Assembly (NCBI RefSeq): GCF_022581195.2
Contig: NC_061459.1
Location: forward strand, 6,944,001 to 7,008,000
Length of the DNA: 64,000 nucleotides
Source: Helicoverpa zea
Lineage: Eukaryota > Arthropoda > Insecta > Lepidoptera > Noctuidae
Direction of reading: 5' to 3'
Position numbers and translations under genes: made by a program. The notes under the pieces are model-generated. The model had not been told where the DNA came from, searched no databases, and saw nothing but the letters and a program-made list of their open reading frames with translations. Positions 9,101 through 20,334 of the stretch are shown here, piece after piece. Every line of letters begins with the position of its first letter. The first letter of the stretch is position 1.

Positions 9101-10677
9101 GTGCATGCCATCTAGGTGCGTCTGGAGCGTTGCTAAGCCAAGGCTACATATTGGTTTCTCACCGTGGCTCCTTCGTGTTGGGGTACGCCCCGTTGGGGAG
9201 GAAGGGATCGACAGGGCAGGAGCGCGCTCGAGCCGGCGCGCGCCCGCTGCGGCAACGTCGCGGGCGCGCGCGCGCCTCGACCGCGCTCACGTAAACATTA
9301 CTAACTCAGGGTTGGTAGTCGACTGTTTTATTTATTTGTGTTTTTTATAAATAATAAATAATACCGATGAACAAATTAAATTAAGCGATAGCGAATAAAT
9401 AATCCTAACTAGAGTAATTTAAAGTACAGTATGGCGTGCGTTCGCGAGGCGTCGCTGGTGGGCCGAGATGTGTGTCGGCGACCCGCTAGTTCTGCTGGAG
9501 GGCTGCTCGCTCAATTCCTGTTGCGACATAAACGGAGACTGGTCATGCACGTGTCAGGCGGCGCGTAATGTACAGCCAGCGCGCGCTTTCTACTGTATAG
9601 TATGAGTATATATACACGCGGTTAATGTGGTTACGCACGGGCCCGGAGGCCGGCCGTCGTTGCGACCTTAGATAAGGAAAGGCCCTCAGTGGCGCGGGCG
9701 GCGGGAGTGCTAAGAAAATTTGAAACTTACGCATTCTCAGCCTTCAGGTGGTCACCAGTGTCCATGGACAGGCAGCCAGCACCACCGCCGAAGCCGTAGC
9801 CTTTTGGTCCGAATTTACGTGCATGGCACACTTTGCAGTACAGTTCACCTTCGTGTTCTGAGCAGTTGGTGGAGTCCAGCAACTTCTGGCACAGGCCTGG
9901 ACAACATAAATAGTGAATATGATGACGTCATCCGACTTACACGTATAACAATGTTTCATTTTAGTAGGTACCTAGTTATAAGTAAATATTGGGGTTTACA
10001 GTGAATGAACACTAACATTCTGATAGAACATAAATTGAGAAAAGATGAGTACTATATTGAAACCCTTCCAAGATTTTAATCTGTTGCCGAACCAAATTGC
10101 ATCATAACCAGCTCAGCAGTTTTTACATGAGACAGTAGCAGACAGAGTGTGAAAAGGTGTCCCGACATTCTAATTATTAAAAAAAAAACCTATGGCTTCA
10201 TGAAACATCGAATATTGTGAAGTCATAGGTGAAAACTCAGAAATCCAAACAACAGTGGGCACGCATAAATAAACATTCAAGGAAAGATTACAAGTCTTCG
10301 TCGCAGCCTATTAAACGACCACAGCTAATACCTACTGCTACCTAGGGGGATGTTTATAATAACACATGTTATGTTAAATATTCTTAATTGAGACTAAACG
10401 GGTCCAATTATTCACTGTCCCCTTTTAATGATAATGCCAAGCATGAATGGTTGGTAATCTTGATTTCAAATTTTTAAAACATTACTTATAGTTGTTCTGC
10501 TCATCATTCTGAAATGTCTTGTTTTTTTTTTTTAATTCATTGAGTATTCAATCGGAACTTACCGCACTTGAAGCACATTTTGTGCCATTTGAGTCCTCCG
10601 GCGACTCTCTCCTCAGCTGCGTATACTGATTTGCCACACTTAGGGCACTTAGGGTTATCTGCTGGTTTGAAAGGCAT
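3028..10677 (-). CDS. Mlp84B: Muscle LIM protein, five LIM domains (Mlp84B type), complete, with alternative exons
   Basis: Coding exons in transcription order: 10677-10563, 9896-9731, 8727-8604, 8146-8050, 7843-7759, 5447-5151, 5062-4930, 4703-4516, 4320-4167 and 3150-3028 (TAA). All have GT/AG borders and compatible phases, totalling 1482 bases or 493 residues, close to the roughly 495 I recall for fly Mlp84B. Start MPFKPADNPKCPKCGKSVYA is the family N-terminus. Each of the five LIM modules has the CPRCG..VYAAEQ start, WHK.CF.C centre and YC..CY.KKFGPKGYGYG glycine-rich tail; the end is GVGFGMGAGTLTMA. Such CRP-type proteins bind actin, alpha-actinin and D-titin/sallimus at Z-discs and muscle attachment sites. 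Two LIM2 exons have second versions (8407-8311 and 7588-7492), and the LIM1 donor contains an in-frame stop; see their entries. SELENOF is nested in the last intron. Confidence 0.94.
3548..4066 (+). CDS. SELENOF: Selenoprotein F (Sep15) homolog with Cys in place of Sec, intronless
   Basis: A single uninterrupted frame of 172 residues. Residues 1-27 look like a signal peptide (MITLKSRMLSTALLVCIATF.. ending ISNA). A cysteine-rich segment follows (C34, C46, C49, C64, C67, C68), which in the family binds UDP-glucose:glycoprotein glucosyltransferase in the ER. The thioredoxin-like domain follows: the redox motif reads C88-T-C90, where vertebrates have C-G-Sec, and later come QIQAFVKSDRP, IKYVRGLDP and EKWNTDSVEEFL. 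The known role is oxidoreductase quality control of glycoproteins. TGC at the Sec position means no SECIS element is needed. The tail is acidic (EDDEHDY) with no obvious KDEL signal. AATAAA at 4082-4087 gives a very short 3' UTR. The whole gene sits inside the last intron (3151-4166) of the minus-strand muscle LIM gene. Lack of introns could mean retrocopy origin or ancestral intron loss; that is inference. Confidence 0.95.
   Translation: MITLKSRMLSTALLVCIATFLVQISNAEFTTEDCASLGFIKANLLCSSCDQLKDFGLEQLMSHCKECCHQDETAPKEKKYARAILEVCTCKFPAYPQIQAFVKSDRPAKFPNLQIKYVRGLDPIIKLLDKDGIVKDTVAIEKWNTDSVEEFLKAHLENEEDDEHDYLKTNRI
4167..4320 (-). CDS. Mlp84B: Mlp84B exon, first half of LIM5
   Basis: Encodes MEQLPFTGQKAAKGQGCPRC, then GFPVYAAEQMHSKNGTWHKR and CFSCAECHRSL. 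Donor GTAAGT. Its following intron (3151-4166) contains the whole SELENOF gene on the opposite strand. Confidence 0.9.
4516..4703 (-). CDS. Mlp84B: Mlp84B exon, second half of LIM4
   Basis: Encodes MWHKKCFNCAECHRPLDSML and a tail ending FGYGHAPTLVSCDTEPAIT. The phase-2 end joins the next exon to restore a Tyr codon. Confidence 0.9.
4930..5062 (-). CDS. Mlp84B: Mlp84B exon, linker and first half of LIM4
   Basis: Encodes EEEISASRPYYNPDTTSIKA then PKGQGCPRCGGMVFAAEQQL. The linker RP(F/Y)YNPDTTSIKA is a strong Mlp84B-specific match. Confidence 0.9.
5151..5447 (-). CDS. Mlp84B: Mlp84B exon with complete LIM3
   Basis: Encodes DQAPKTTVIDTASIQAPPGK, then GCPRCGGVVFAAEQVLAKGR and a full LIM ending KKWGPHGYGFACGSGFLQTD GLT. 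Acceptor GCAG at 5451-5448, donor GTAAGT. Confidence 0.9.
5874..6655 (+). mobile_element. Outer copy of a 3-bp-TSD MITE family, interrupted by a second copy
   Basis: Ends are GGGCCCGATTCTCCTAA... and ...TTAGGAGAATCGGGCCC, flanked by the duplicated trinucleotide ATG (5871-5873, 6656-6658). Without the insert it is about 395 bases. It lies in the intron between the LIM2 and LIM3 exons of Mlp84B. No coding capacity. TIR plus a 3-bp duplication suggests a PIF/Harbinger-like or related DNA transposon; the superfamily is inference. Confidence 0.85.
6200..6583 (+). mobile_element. Inner copy of the same MITE, nested in the first
   Basis: A 384-base copy with the same inverted ends, flanked by CTG on both sides (6197-6199, 6584-6586). 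Removing it plus one CTG rejoins the outer copy at 'aaaactgctattgcg', which matches the corresponding uninterrupted sequence inside the inner copy apart from one base. Confidence 0.88.
7492..7588 (-). CDS. Mlp84B: Alternative LIM2 third exon B2
   Basis: 97 bases, acceptor TGTAG and donor GTATAA, with the same entry and exit phases as B1. It encodes GCYAQRFGPRGIGHGGMSSL then GLMCDIKDLEWQ. It keeps the CY.(Q/K)RFGPRG core but departs from the usual lysine/glycine-rich tail, so the variant linker between LIM2 and LIM3 would be less basic and four residues longer. Phase again forbids joint inclusion with B1. It most likely pairs with A2 (8407-8311), which is inference. Confidence 0.72.
7759..7843 (-). 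CDS. Mlp84B: Standard LIM2 third exon B1
   Basis: 85 bases, entering in phase 1 and leaving in phase 2. It encodes VCYGKKFGPKGYGYGKGAGV followed by LQSDPYANG, the canonical CRP glycine-rich tail. Acceptor ATAG, donor GTAAGA. Confidence 0.85.
8050..8146 (-). CDS. Mlp84B: Standard LIM2 middle exon A3
   Basis: Encodes AWHKECFKCGDCLKRLDSTN then CCEGPDKDIYCK. This is the version closer to fly Mlp84B LIM2 as I recall it. Acceptor CCAG at 8150-8147, donor GTTTGT. Confidence 0.85.
8311..8407 (-). CDS. Mlp84B: Alternative LIM2 middle exon A2
   Basis: 97 bases with acceptor TAG (8410-8408) and donor GTATCT. It encodes GYHRRCFKCLNCNRTLDSMM then HCDGPDGDIYCR, with all LIM zinc ligands of the segment present. 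It is the same length and phase as the standard exon at 8146-8050 and clearly paralogous to it. Each is 97 bases and begins in phase 0, so including both would break the frame. They are therefore mutually exclusive in any productive mRNA. Expression is not shown by sequence. Confidence 0.75.
8604..8727 (-). CDS. Mlp84B: Mlp84B exon 3, first half of LIM2
   Basis: Acceptor ACAG at 8731-8728. The exon encodes VRTNGACLEPRVIAKAPPGE, then GCPRCGGYVYAAEQMLARGR, and ends in phase 0 with donor GTAAGA. It joins in frame to either downstream middle exon (8407-8311 or 8146-8050). Confidence 0.88.
9731..9896 (-). CDS. Mlp84B: Mlp84B coding exon 2 (second half of LIM1), donor contains in-frame TAA
   Basis: Encodes LCQKLLDSTNCSEHEGELYC, KVCHARKFGPKGYGFGGGAG and a tail ending LKAENA. 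The exon ends GAG AAT GC and the intron begins GTAAGT. If the intron is retained, the frame reads AAT GCG TAA and stops at once, giving a 94-residue single-LIM protein, about the size of fly Mlp60A. Minus-strand AATAAA motifs at about 9327-9336 could polyadenylate such a transcript. Confidence 0.88.
10563..10677 (-). CDS. Mlp84B: Mlp84B coding exon 1 (start codon, first half of LIM1)
   Basis: ATG at 10677-10675 opens MPFKPADNPKCPKCGKSVYA, followed by the AEERVAGG segment and KWHKMCFKC. The donor is GTAAGT. A likely splice acceptor (TTTCAG) ends at 10697 upstream of the ATG, so at least one non-coding leader exon is expected. Confidence 0.9.
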
Positions 10678-10991
10678 TGTGCTCGCTTAACTTATCCTGA
10701 AACAAAATATGTCTAGTTCAAACAACGGTTCACAAAGAGTGTCTTTTACAGGATCGAGACCAAATGTGTGGCGACTTGAAAGTTGGCTTCACAACTGTGC
10801 AGATGAAATCCCAATTACACTTTATAATCCAGCACAAAGTCCTCGGTTCATTAAGATCCACTTGTCACTGTTTAAGTAGTATCACATCTAGTTAACACAT
10901 TAAAACATTTTTTGAATACGTTAACCAATTTTATTCTTAATGCAACAGTCGTTGGCCGAAATCCAACTCGCCTGCACCACTTCGATCTCAT

Positions 10992-11030
10992 CTGAACTGA
11001 CACTTTATTGCTCAACAAGCACATATATTG
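10992..11030 (-). promoter_or_regulatory. Predicted Mlp84B core promoter (TATA-like box and initiator)
   Basis: On the minus strand, TATATGT begins at 11027 and the arthropod initiator TCAGTT occurs with its A at 10998, 29 bases downstream. That is ideal TATA-initiator spacing. It lies about 320 bases before the ATG, consistent with a leader exon and a short intron ending at 10697. The exact donor of the leader exon was not resolved. Confidence 0.5.
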
Positions 11031-11188
11031 GGCGAAGTATTAGCCGCGCGGGCTTCCTGCGGTCGCTCGGTTTAAAGAATGTAGCGAAATATGGAACGTA
11101 GGGCGGGCGGCGCGTGGGCCGATGCGCCTGCGCTCCTAATTTGGGGCGTTCAGGTAAAGTTACGTCGCTGGAGCGTGCCGATGCAACT

Positions 11189-11198
11189 CTAATAATAG
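11189..11198. promoter_or_regulatory. MEF2-type site upstream of Mlp84B
   Basis: CTAATAATAG fits the MEF2 consensus YTA(A/T)4TAR exactly, about 190 bases upstream of the predicted start site. Fly Mlp84B is a known MEF2 target. One 10-mer in AT-rich DNA can occur by chance, so position is the main support. Confidence 0.45.
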
Positions 11199-11861
11199 TT
11201 CACATAGGGAAGGCTATTACTATGTTTCACTCGCGGTTATGTTAGGTTATGCAACAAAGAAAAGGTTATATGTCACTTTCACTGGAATAAGGACCTGTTC
11301 GTCGAAGTCGCTGCGGGATGATCTCCCGGACGCGTATACAGTTCAGGGCGTAGATGCCGAGACTGCGGTGCGCGATGTTCGAATGATGCGCGAGGGCAGC
11401 GGGCGACCGTAGTCTATGCGCGAGTTGCACACGGCCCCAGTGGGGGGGGGGGGGCAGCACCGCCCTCGCCACTACCTGCGCGAGGTACACCCTCGGCTAC
11501 CTTACGCACAACCCCCTCACATACCTTTCCACTTTCTAGACTTCAGGAATGATTGCATAGGTTTCTTGATTTAGCTCAATAATTTAAACCCAATTTTATT
11601 TTAATTTATAATATAAGTTCTTATTAAGACCCTAAGAGTGAGAGAGAATTGTTGTTTGAATCCAATTATATGTAAGTATATTGGAGCTTAATTAATCAAG
11701 AAAATATTGATTATTTACCTTATCTAATCTCGCAGCAGTTAATTTTCTGCTATAGAAAGAGGTCTACTTTAAATACGTTACTGACCTATACCCAACTTGA
11801 ACAGTTGCATTATATAACACCATATAAAAGTTTGTTTGTTTTAAATTGATTATATTCTTTA

Positions 11862-12060
11862 CTAGCCGTTTTCCCGCGGTTTCACCCACGTCCCGTGGGA
11901 GCTACTACCCGCACCGGGACAAAATATAGCCTATGTTACTCGCAAATAATATAGCTTTCTAATGGTGAAGGAATATTTTAAATCGGTCCAGTAGTTTTTG
12001 AGTTTATCCATTACAACCAAACAAACAAAGTTTTCCTCTTTATAACATTGGTATAGATTA
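11862..12060 (+). repeat. RTE-type non-LTR 3'-end-like interspersed repeat
   Basis: Begins near CTAGCCGTTTTCCCGCGGTT, with ACAAAATATAGCCTATGTTA, AAATCGGTCCAGTAGTTTTT and a terminal ATAACATTGGTATAGATTA. This order of blocks is the widespread lepidopteran repeat that I associate with RTE-type elements and derived SINEs. Family assignment is from memory. Confidence 0.65.
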
Positions 12061-15000
12061 CATTAGTTAAACACGACAATAGGTATGAGCTTTAGGTACC
12101 ATTCGTTTATGACCACGTTATTAGTGTTTTTTTTAATGAAGAAAAAAAATTATACCTAATGGACATACTTTTTTTACTTTGTACGTAGGCAGATGATGGA
12201 TTACCCAAAATAAACAAATAAATCTTAATAAATAAATAGATCTTGGCACCCCATATACGGCAGAATGTTTAAAATAAGCAGAAGGAATCATTCATTTGTC
12301 ACTCATATTATTTCATCATCGCAAAGGAAAGTCTGGCTATGCTCGTTACTCATACACGAAGACAAAACATAAAGGGTAACAGCCCAACAGCATTAGTTGC
12401 GTTGGTGGAAAACATTGAAACACGTGTAAAGAGATCATTTTAGATATGTACTTGGACTCATAATTTCATGGTGAGGATTATAAGTAGGAAGTAGCTCCAC
12501 ATAGGTACCAACCATGTTTAATTAGTCAGTTTACCTGATTCATGCATTCTTTTAAGTGATCAATTTTAGTCTTTGCCACAAAAAAAATCTGCTCATTTTG
12601 TAATTAAACAGAAGGTAATCTAGTCGCTGCAAGATAGGATTCTGAGAACCTAAGCATATTTGGATTACGGCTCGCAAATACAAAACTTGTTTCGGAATCC
12701 ATTTGGCTGTTGTCCTATTCCTATGTAGATATTAGAGAAAACTCCGTGATTTACCATTAGTTTTCCAAGTGACAAGAAAATAATGTTGTCGGGTTAACCA
12801 GAGTAGCGATTAATCTTTAAGCTTCTGACGTACCATGAAACATGTTCAACCAAGTAATTAAAATAAGTTCGTATGCTACGGAAATATCATCTGCCAATTA
12901 ATGTGTTCAATTTATGTCACATTTTATAATAAATAATGCGTAATTGCGATATTCAAGTGTGGTTTACGAACTTCTTCTGCCCACGACCTGCGCAAGGTTC
13001 AATAAAGGAAATATATTAGGTTAGTGTATTACTGCACCGCTGCAAATTTAGCAAATAGATATTGATTATGCTGTTGTATATTGATTTGTTTTCATATTAG
13101 TCACTACACATATATATAAATTATTGTCGGTCTAGCGTACATTGCAAATATACATTGAGAATAGTTTCGAGAAGAGATTACCTCTCCGTCCTATTTGCCC
13201 TCGTGACGTAAGCATTGTAATCTGAGAAGTAAACTGATTTAAAACATCAGTTTGGCATAAGTAAATGTGATGAGTTAATAGTTGATTAATTGTACCAAGT
13301 TATGACAAGGTGCCAACCGGTTGCCTAACCCTCGGCACCTGTACCTATTAACCTCGGTATTTAGCAAGAGATACCAGAGATTCAGAGGCAGAACGAAGTA
13401 TTCATTTGTTAAAAAAAACTTTATAAATAAGGTAACTATGCTTATAATAATCTCTACATAATGTTTCGTTAATTGCAGAATTAAGAATTCTTCGCCTGAT
13501 ATTTTTGTCTAAACCGATGACGACTGAAGAAATTTCAAGTGAAATGGATATCTGAGTACAGATCCGATATTATTTATGCCCATCCTGATTGAGTATAAAA
13601 ACAATAGTGTGGGCAGCATCATCCTCTATTTTTGGATCAGCTTTCATTCTTAAACCAGACTCTGCTGGAAAATTTGTTTATAGCAGTATTTCGAATGATC
13701 ACAAACTCCCCACCCATGTTTTCATTCGGCTGCAACTTCAGCCGCTTTTCAAATAACCAAATGTTCTCGAAACGCATTATCGCATTTCGCTTTTTAAAAA
13801 CATACACTGTAGGGATTTAACACCTGTCTAGAATAATAAAGATCTAGTCGGAAATAGCTGGTACTATGTCAATGATATATGAACTCTCAGGAACATTCCG
13901 AATCGGGCATCATTGGACATAAATATAAGAATGTGAATCATGAATTTGGCAAGCAACATCTGTCCATAACAACGTCGGCAATGAGTGAGGGCCGCGCGGA
14001 CGAACAAAGTGCTAATATTGAAGTGTAAACAGATGGCCAGAACATAGTACTAAGAGTCTCGGACACCGTGGCCACAGGGAGCCCTCTCCGCGGTCTCATA
14101 GCGACAGAAATAACAACAAATATACCTACTGTTTATTATGTTTACAATTAGTCCAGTACCGTGTCACATTGTGGCATAATATTGCTCTTGCCAACTTGCA
14201 CTCGCACCTGCCCATCTATTAATATTTTTTAATAAAAATAACTTTGCTCAAATTTAAACTCCTGTGCAATGATTTAATCCTCACGTGTTAATGAATAATG
14301 TGTATTGTTTATAGATTATGATGTCATTGGGGGACATCTATCAAACATTGCTAAGTGCGAGATCATTGACGTATTTGGACGAGCATCAAAATGAATTTCT
14401 AATCAAACATAAACAAAACCCTTTCTAAGGGTTTCTTGTAAACATTGTATGAGTAATGGGAAAGGTAGCTAAATGACAGTGTCGTAGAACCAAGCAACTT
14501 CACTATTTTCATGATAGAAATTAATTTCCTTAACACCATCAGAACAGCAAGATGCAAAGAAAAACAGTCAATAACACCTACGAAGACTTATTCGTATATG
14601 GTGTTACAATGAAAACTTTATAAGGAACTATTAACATTCATTAAAAGTATTCACCGCACCATAGACAGCGAGGAACTCAGTGTTACAAAGCCAGTAATTA
14701 CGTCAATGCAGTTATCCTTCATATAACACATTTGCTGTTTACGACCGAGGTGAAAATCTAAATGGAGTTGTCCATTTAGTCTTCAAGTACTGTTACTTGG
14801 CACATTGTTATGAGTACCTAGACAAGAAGATTTACCATGTGGTAACTACTAATATATTCTAACGTAAATGTAATTTACTGTTTAGCTTTTCGTCGAGCTT
14901 ATATTATCCCTTTTGACGACGGTAAAATAGTATTTATTGATACTCGAAATCATCGATTGTCAAATTAGAGATTTGTTTTTTTTACTTTGTTGGTATCTGT

Positions 15001-18000
15001 AGTTAAGTCTATACTTTCTGCTAAAGGTTGTTGGCAATGAATGGTCATGGTCGTGTCCATATGCGGAGATTGGGTCATTCCATTGCAAGCGACCATATGT
15101 TGAGTGATGCTTAAGCCACATCAGTACTGTTATTAAACAGACCTTACGATAAAGGTAATGTCATTACCTTTTAAATTCTACCAAAATAATAAACCATAAT
15201 GATGACTTTTATTATTTTGGTAGAATTTTTGTACGTGTAATTTTTGTACATGTATCAGTGCTCTTGACGCACGTATCAAGTTTTCTAATATTTCAAACGT
15301 AAGTCTGAGAACAGAGCTATTTTCGCGCAGTTTTATCGCATGCGACATAAATTTTATGGCCGTGAAATGGTCTCCAAAAAATGTGTTACGTGAAATTCTA
15401 TGTTGGCACTTCTTCAAACCTGTCTATATCTCGATCGCACCCCCTTTGTGACTCGTCATGGTTTATCGACTGAGGTAAACACCTGTCAAACGTAATTAAC
15501 TCATAATATTTACGACAGATCTTAATTGCTTCACAAATACCTTGAGTTAATGAATAGGTGACACCCTACATAAAGTACCACTGTTAGGTACTAAATTAGT
15601 GAAGGAATTCAGAAAATTCTACAGAATTAACATTCTGTTCATGTCAAGAAAATCTATTTAAGCACCTGCATATCTGATAAAATTGTTGTTTCGAAACAAA
15701 GAAAGCTACAACTATGGATTTATCACTATCTGGCAAGACATTAGACTCGTCTCGCAGATGAGATGCTTCACTAGGTATTGTTCAATACAATTGTGTATTT
15801 ATGTAATAGGAATGTTTTTGTAAGTTGGAATGTTATGAATTCGGGATTGTATAACGTTCAGGTGCCTATGAGTCAATCGGCGGTGGCAGGTGTGGTGGCT
15901 CTCCATGGAGCGCGTGTGGGCCGACGCGAAAATAAAATGGAAGCAGCAAGCACCTCGCGTTACTCACGCTACAGAAGTCATCGCTGGCCCGAGCATTACT
16001 CATGCTGCTGTGGGCAGGCGCACTCCCACGCCATATCAAAATTTCATAGGTACGAACAGTTTTAGACGTTACTTCTACTGAAACACAATCTTAACAACCA
16101 GTCTGCCTTTGCACCAGAGTTCGCGTTTAAGACCAGTTCTAATTTGCGTGCTCTCTGCATACGTATATTGCTCATTTCTAATTAATTCTCGTTTTAATTG
16201 TTCCATAAAACAAATTGACACTATCCATTGAGGGTTGAGTCTGCAAACATTTTTGTCAAAGTAATAATAAATAATAGCTGAAACAATTAAACATCTGACA
16301 AAACTTTGTCAATGGGCGGTGTTAAATTGTAAACAACAAATTAATTATGTTGTCAAGTAAGTATGTTTACTTTCATTCGGAGTTCTCGTCTGTTTATTTT
16401 TTCTTGAATATGCAACAGATTTGATGTTTCGTGGATCATTAGTTTCTAGAGCTAGAGTTATTTTATATTTAGGTAACTATTTCTGAAGATTACGCTAACT
16501 GTGATGCTAAATTTAAATGAGCCATTAGTTGTTACTGAGTATGAACGCATGTAAAAGCACCTACAGACAGATTGGTGCGGGGTTTGTAAATAACTTCAAA
16601 GAAGCAGCTTGAGTACAAGCAAGCTGGTGCATGTTGCAAAATTCTTTTTTTTTTATAAAGAGTTCAGCTTTTGGTGATAGATATGAAGCAAACGAGTTCA
16701 TGGACCTAGGCATATATACAATGTGCGTGTATTACAGTAGGAACATGGACCATTTGCGATCTGGCCAGAAACTAATCGTGGCATCCTAGTCTTGAGTGCC
16801 TTCATCCAGTCGGCCATATACCGCGACCGCATAGTCTTGAAACATAGTCTGTTGTATTAACCAAAATAATTAAATCAGTTTAATTGTCCAGTAAAATATG
16901 TAGTTTTAAGTTGGGAAACAAATCATAAATAGCTGTACCTACTGTTGACGTAGAATAATAATGAGGCTCAATATTAATTTATTATTTTTTCTGCATGAAA
17001 ACTAGCATTTTCATTCAATTTGTTATGAAATAATAATTAACGTGGTGTTATGATTTGGCGTCAGTCTAATAACAAATAATACCGAAGCCACTAATTTTCT
17101 AACAAATACATTTTGTGCATCTTTTTTCTAATGTTGAAACTACAATTTATTATGAGTCGACGCATAAATTACTCTTAGTGAACTAGAATAATAACCTACT
17201 TGGCAGATGCAATGTTACAAACGAAAAAGCATTACAGCATTCACTATTTTCAAGATCAAACATAAGATTCATCAAATCTAAAAAAAACGCATATACCTAA
17301 CTACATCTACCCACCATATAGAACAAGACTAACGTATGTATGTAGTTGGCACGCGAAAATGTCGCACAATCTCTTAAATTACTTTTTTTTATTTTTACAC
17401 CGCATTTTATGATAAGACGTCTTATGAATTCGGTACGTAAGATCATCCTAGTTATACCTCAAGGTGAAACTAGCAATTTATAAAAACAACGTGCCACTAT
17501 AAAAACTAGGACTAGCTTACGCGTGTCACTGAAAGCTATCATAATATAGCATTTACCAAGACCAGTGTTTACCAAGATAGTGGGTTGCATTCCCATTATA
17601 AACAAACACATACATCGATCAATTCCATATCCCACAGTTATCTCGTCCGTCCCTTTGGTTGTCACTCTTGGACCAGCCCGCTGAAAGTATGAGGCTTCTG
17701 ACACCCAGCAATCCATTTATAATCTTCAAATGGCGGCTGATACCAATACAACTTTCCTTTAACTAACAAAACCGAGTCCTATTCACTAAAATTAACATTC
17801 CTATTGGCGACATCAATTAAATCGAAATATATTTATAGAATTTGTTTTATACTAAATTGCTTTAATGTATCGGTTTGAAGAACACACAAATTCGCAATAT
17901 AAACTATAGAATGAACATCAGTAAAACCCTCGTTGTGTAGTTAGGATGGACGTTGCCATGGGTAACTAACGAAAACAACAAATAAAACAGTTATTTCTGT

Positions 18001-20334
18001 CTTCTCGTAAATTAGAATTGAATATCAAGCCACAAACTTTTCCTGTATGTTGCAATGCCTATACTATAACCAATCTCTTCAAATGTCCGTTTAGGATTAC
18101 TATTGAGTTATTTACGGCTTTAATTAATACAGAGCCGAAAATTGTCTTTATTTTATTCAGCGAGAATGCGGTAATATAATAGGGGAACATTAGCCGACTT
18201 TCTAAATCCTCCGTTGGAATTGGAATAGGAAAAGAAAATAAAAAAGCGTGTTTCCTGCATCGTCCGAAAAGCTCGGCTCTCGCACCATGGACGTGCCTGC
18301 CGACCGACTCTATTTCTGTCGACAGAATGCGCGGGCGGCGGCCTGCCACTGGAGTCCGATCGTTTCTCGGAAAATCCAGATTATAGAACATCACGTAATT
18401 TGGTAAGAGTGCCGAATAATATAATTGAAACTTGTAAAAACATTAACCCATTATTTCAAGCCGACTATTCTTTGTTCTTCTACATTTTATAGAGGAAGTC
18501 CTCTGAAATATACGTATATTTAATGATGGTCATCAGAATTATTTCAGTATATCCACAGCATTTGCAAACGATGCGTGCTCAAATTAACTTCACTTACCGA
18601 GTCGCCGCAGTTTCCAAATCAGGATTACGATACCCAACTTGTTATTCTCCCGTTTTGGTCGACCGCTCTATTTCAGTCGAAATAGACCGCGCAATAAAAC
18701 GGAATGGCTCTCAATCCAGCAGGAATTTTCCTATGTTGTAATCATAACATAATATTAGAAATGTGTAGATTTTGACAGGGTGCCGTCATGGAAAGTTCAC
18801 AGGTTCAGCGGAACCCAGACGGGTTCGTTGACAGCACCTGAATGACGCAGCTGGATGCCTGCCGAGTGCGTCATCGCCAAAATTTGACTTAACCATTAGA
18901 CGAATAGCAAAACTATTTGCGTTGGAAACCGAGCCAACAATAAGTTACCTACCTACTCACACCGATGATTTCATTGTGGTTTGTATGTGCTTTACATGTA
19001 CCAAAATGCAAGATGTGCAATCAATCTGGCTATCTACATGTTGATGGTTTGATTTAACTGTTACTAAACAGTATTACCAAAATAGTTTTATCGCATTATA
19101 AACCTACCTTAATTTTGTTCACATGCAAAAAAAATATATTTTCAATCTTTAAGCAGAGTCACAACTTCAAAATGTAAATAATGTCGAAGTCAAAGAAATA
19201 AAAATAGGTATATAAATACACGTGTAAAATGTTTTGTATCGAAGAGTTAAAGATATATTTATCGGTCAAAATTTGTAAATTCTTTGCACTTTTTAAACAC
19301 TGTCAATACTATTGTTTCTATCGCCAATTCAATGATCGTAAGTTACATACCTACTTACGATCATTAAATTGTAATCGATTTCGATTTTATAATCTACTAC
19401 ATTATTTATGTGCCTAGTGTACTGTGGTAAACTGCATGCTGTACTTTCGTTAAAATACTTTCGTTTTACAATAGATATACTATTTCTGATCGAATTCTGA
19501 TGTAACCGAATAAGTACATATTGCATCTAAGTATGTATTGATATTTTGATTTACATAATAATGTCTGTATGAGTAATCTGAGGTTAAGTAAACATCATAG
19601 ATAATTGCAGCATGAACTGAAATATGTAAAACAGGTAAATCTTCCACTCTAACGTAAACAACAATATAATATAAACATATGTTTTACAGAACTATCCATA
19701 GTTATCTATTCTAATATTATGAAGCTGAAAGATTTGTATCTCAGAAATAACTGAACTGATCTGAAAAAATATTTCAGTTTTAGATAATTAGCCCATTTGT
19801 TGACGAATGCTGTAGGCTCTTTTTTATCCGACTGCAAGGAGTAGCTCTCACAGTACACAGGTGAAACCGCTAACAGAAAGCTAGTCAAAAAAAAGAATTC
19901 AACTATTTCAGTGTTTAAAAGTTTATATCTAACATTGTTCAAGGTGAGATTCTAGATCCGCGAAACTGTTGAAAGCTGATTATACCGACATGATTATTTT
20001 ATGTAGGTAAGTGTGTTTCGTATCGCCAGGAAAACATCTTACTCAACCGCGCCGAAAATACTTTAAGTATAGCAACCATATATAAATATTTGTTGTATCG
20101 AAGCCAGAAATAAATTAAACTGAAAACAAAGGCAGCGGTGAAAAAGGCGTATACTGGCCAAAAATTACTGTAGAATGTAGTGTTTGTTATGTTTGTAGGG
20201 TGAACGGCTAAATTGATTGAAAATAATTCTTGGTAGGTATCTCCGAAAGATCTTTGAGAAAGAGGGAGAAGAAAGTTAGAACAATTTTATTTGGGTTCCT
20301 AAATTAGAGCCAATTCCTAAATATGTAATAAAGA

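Noticed and set aside
15865..16050. GC-richer open frame with a VWADAKIKWKQQ-like stretch, slightly reminiscent of zeste/Myb-SANT DNA-binding domains
   Set aside because: Only about a dozen residues resemble the pattern, no splice context or neighbouring domain supports it, and a decayed transposon-derived piece is equally likely.
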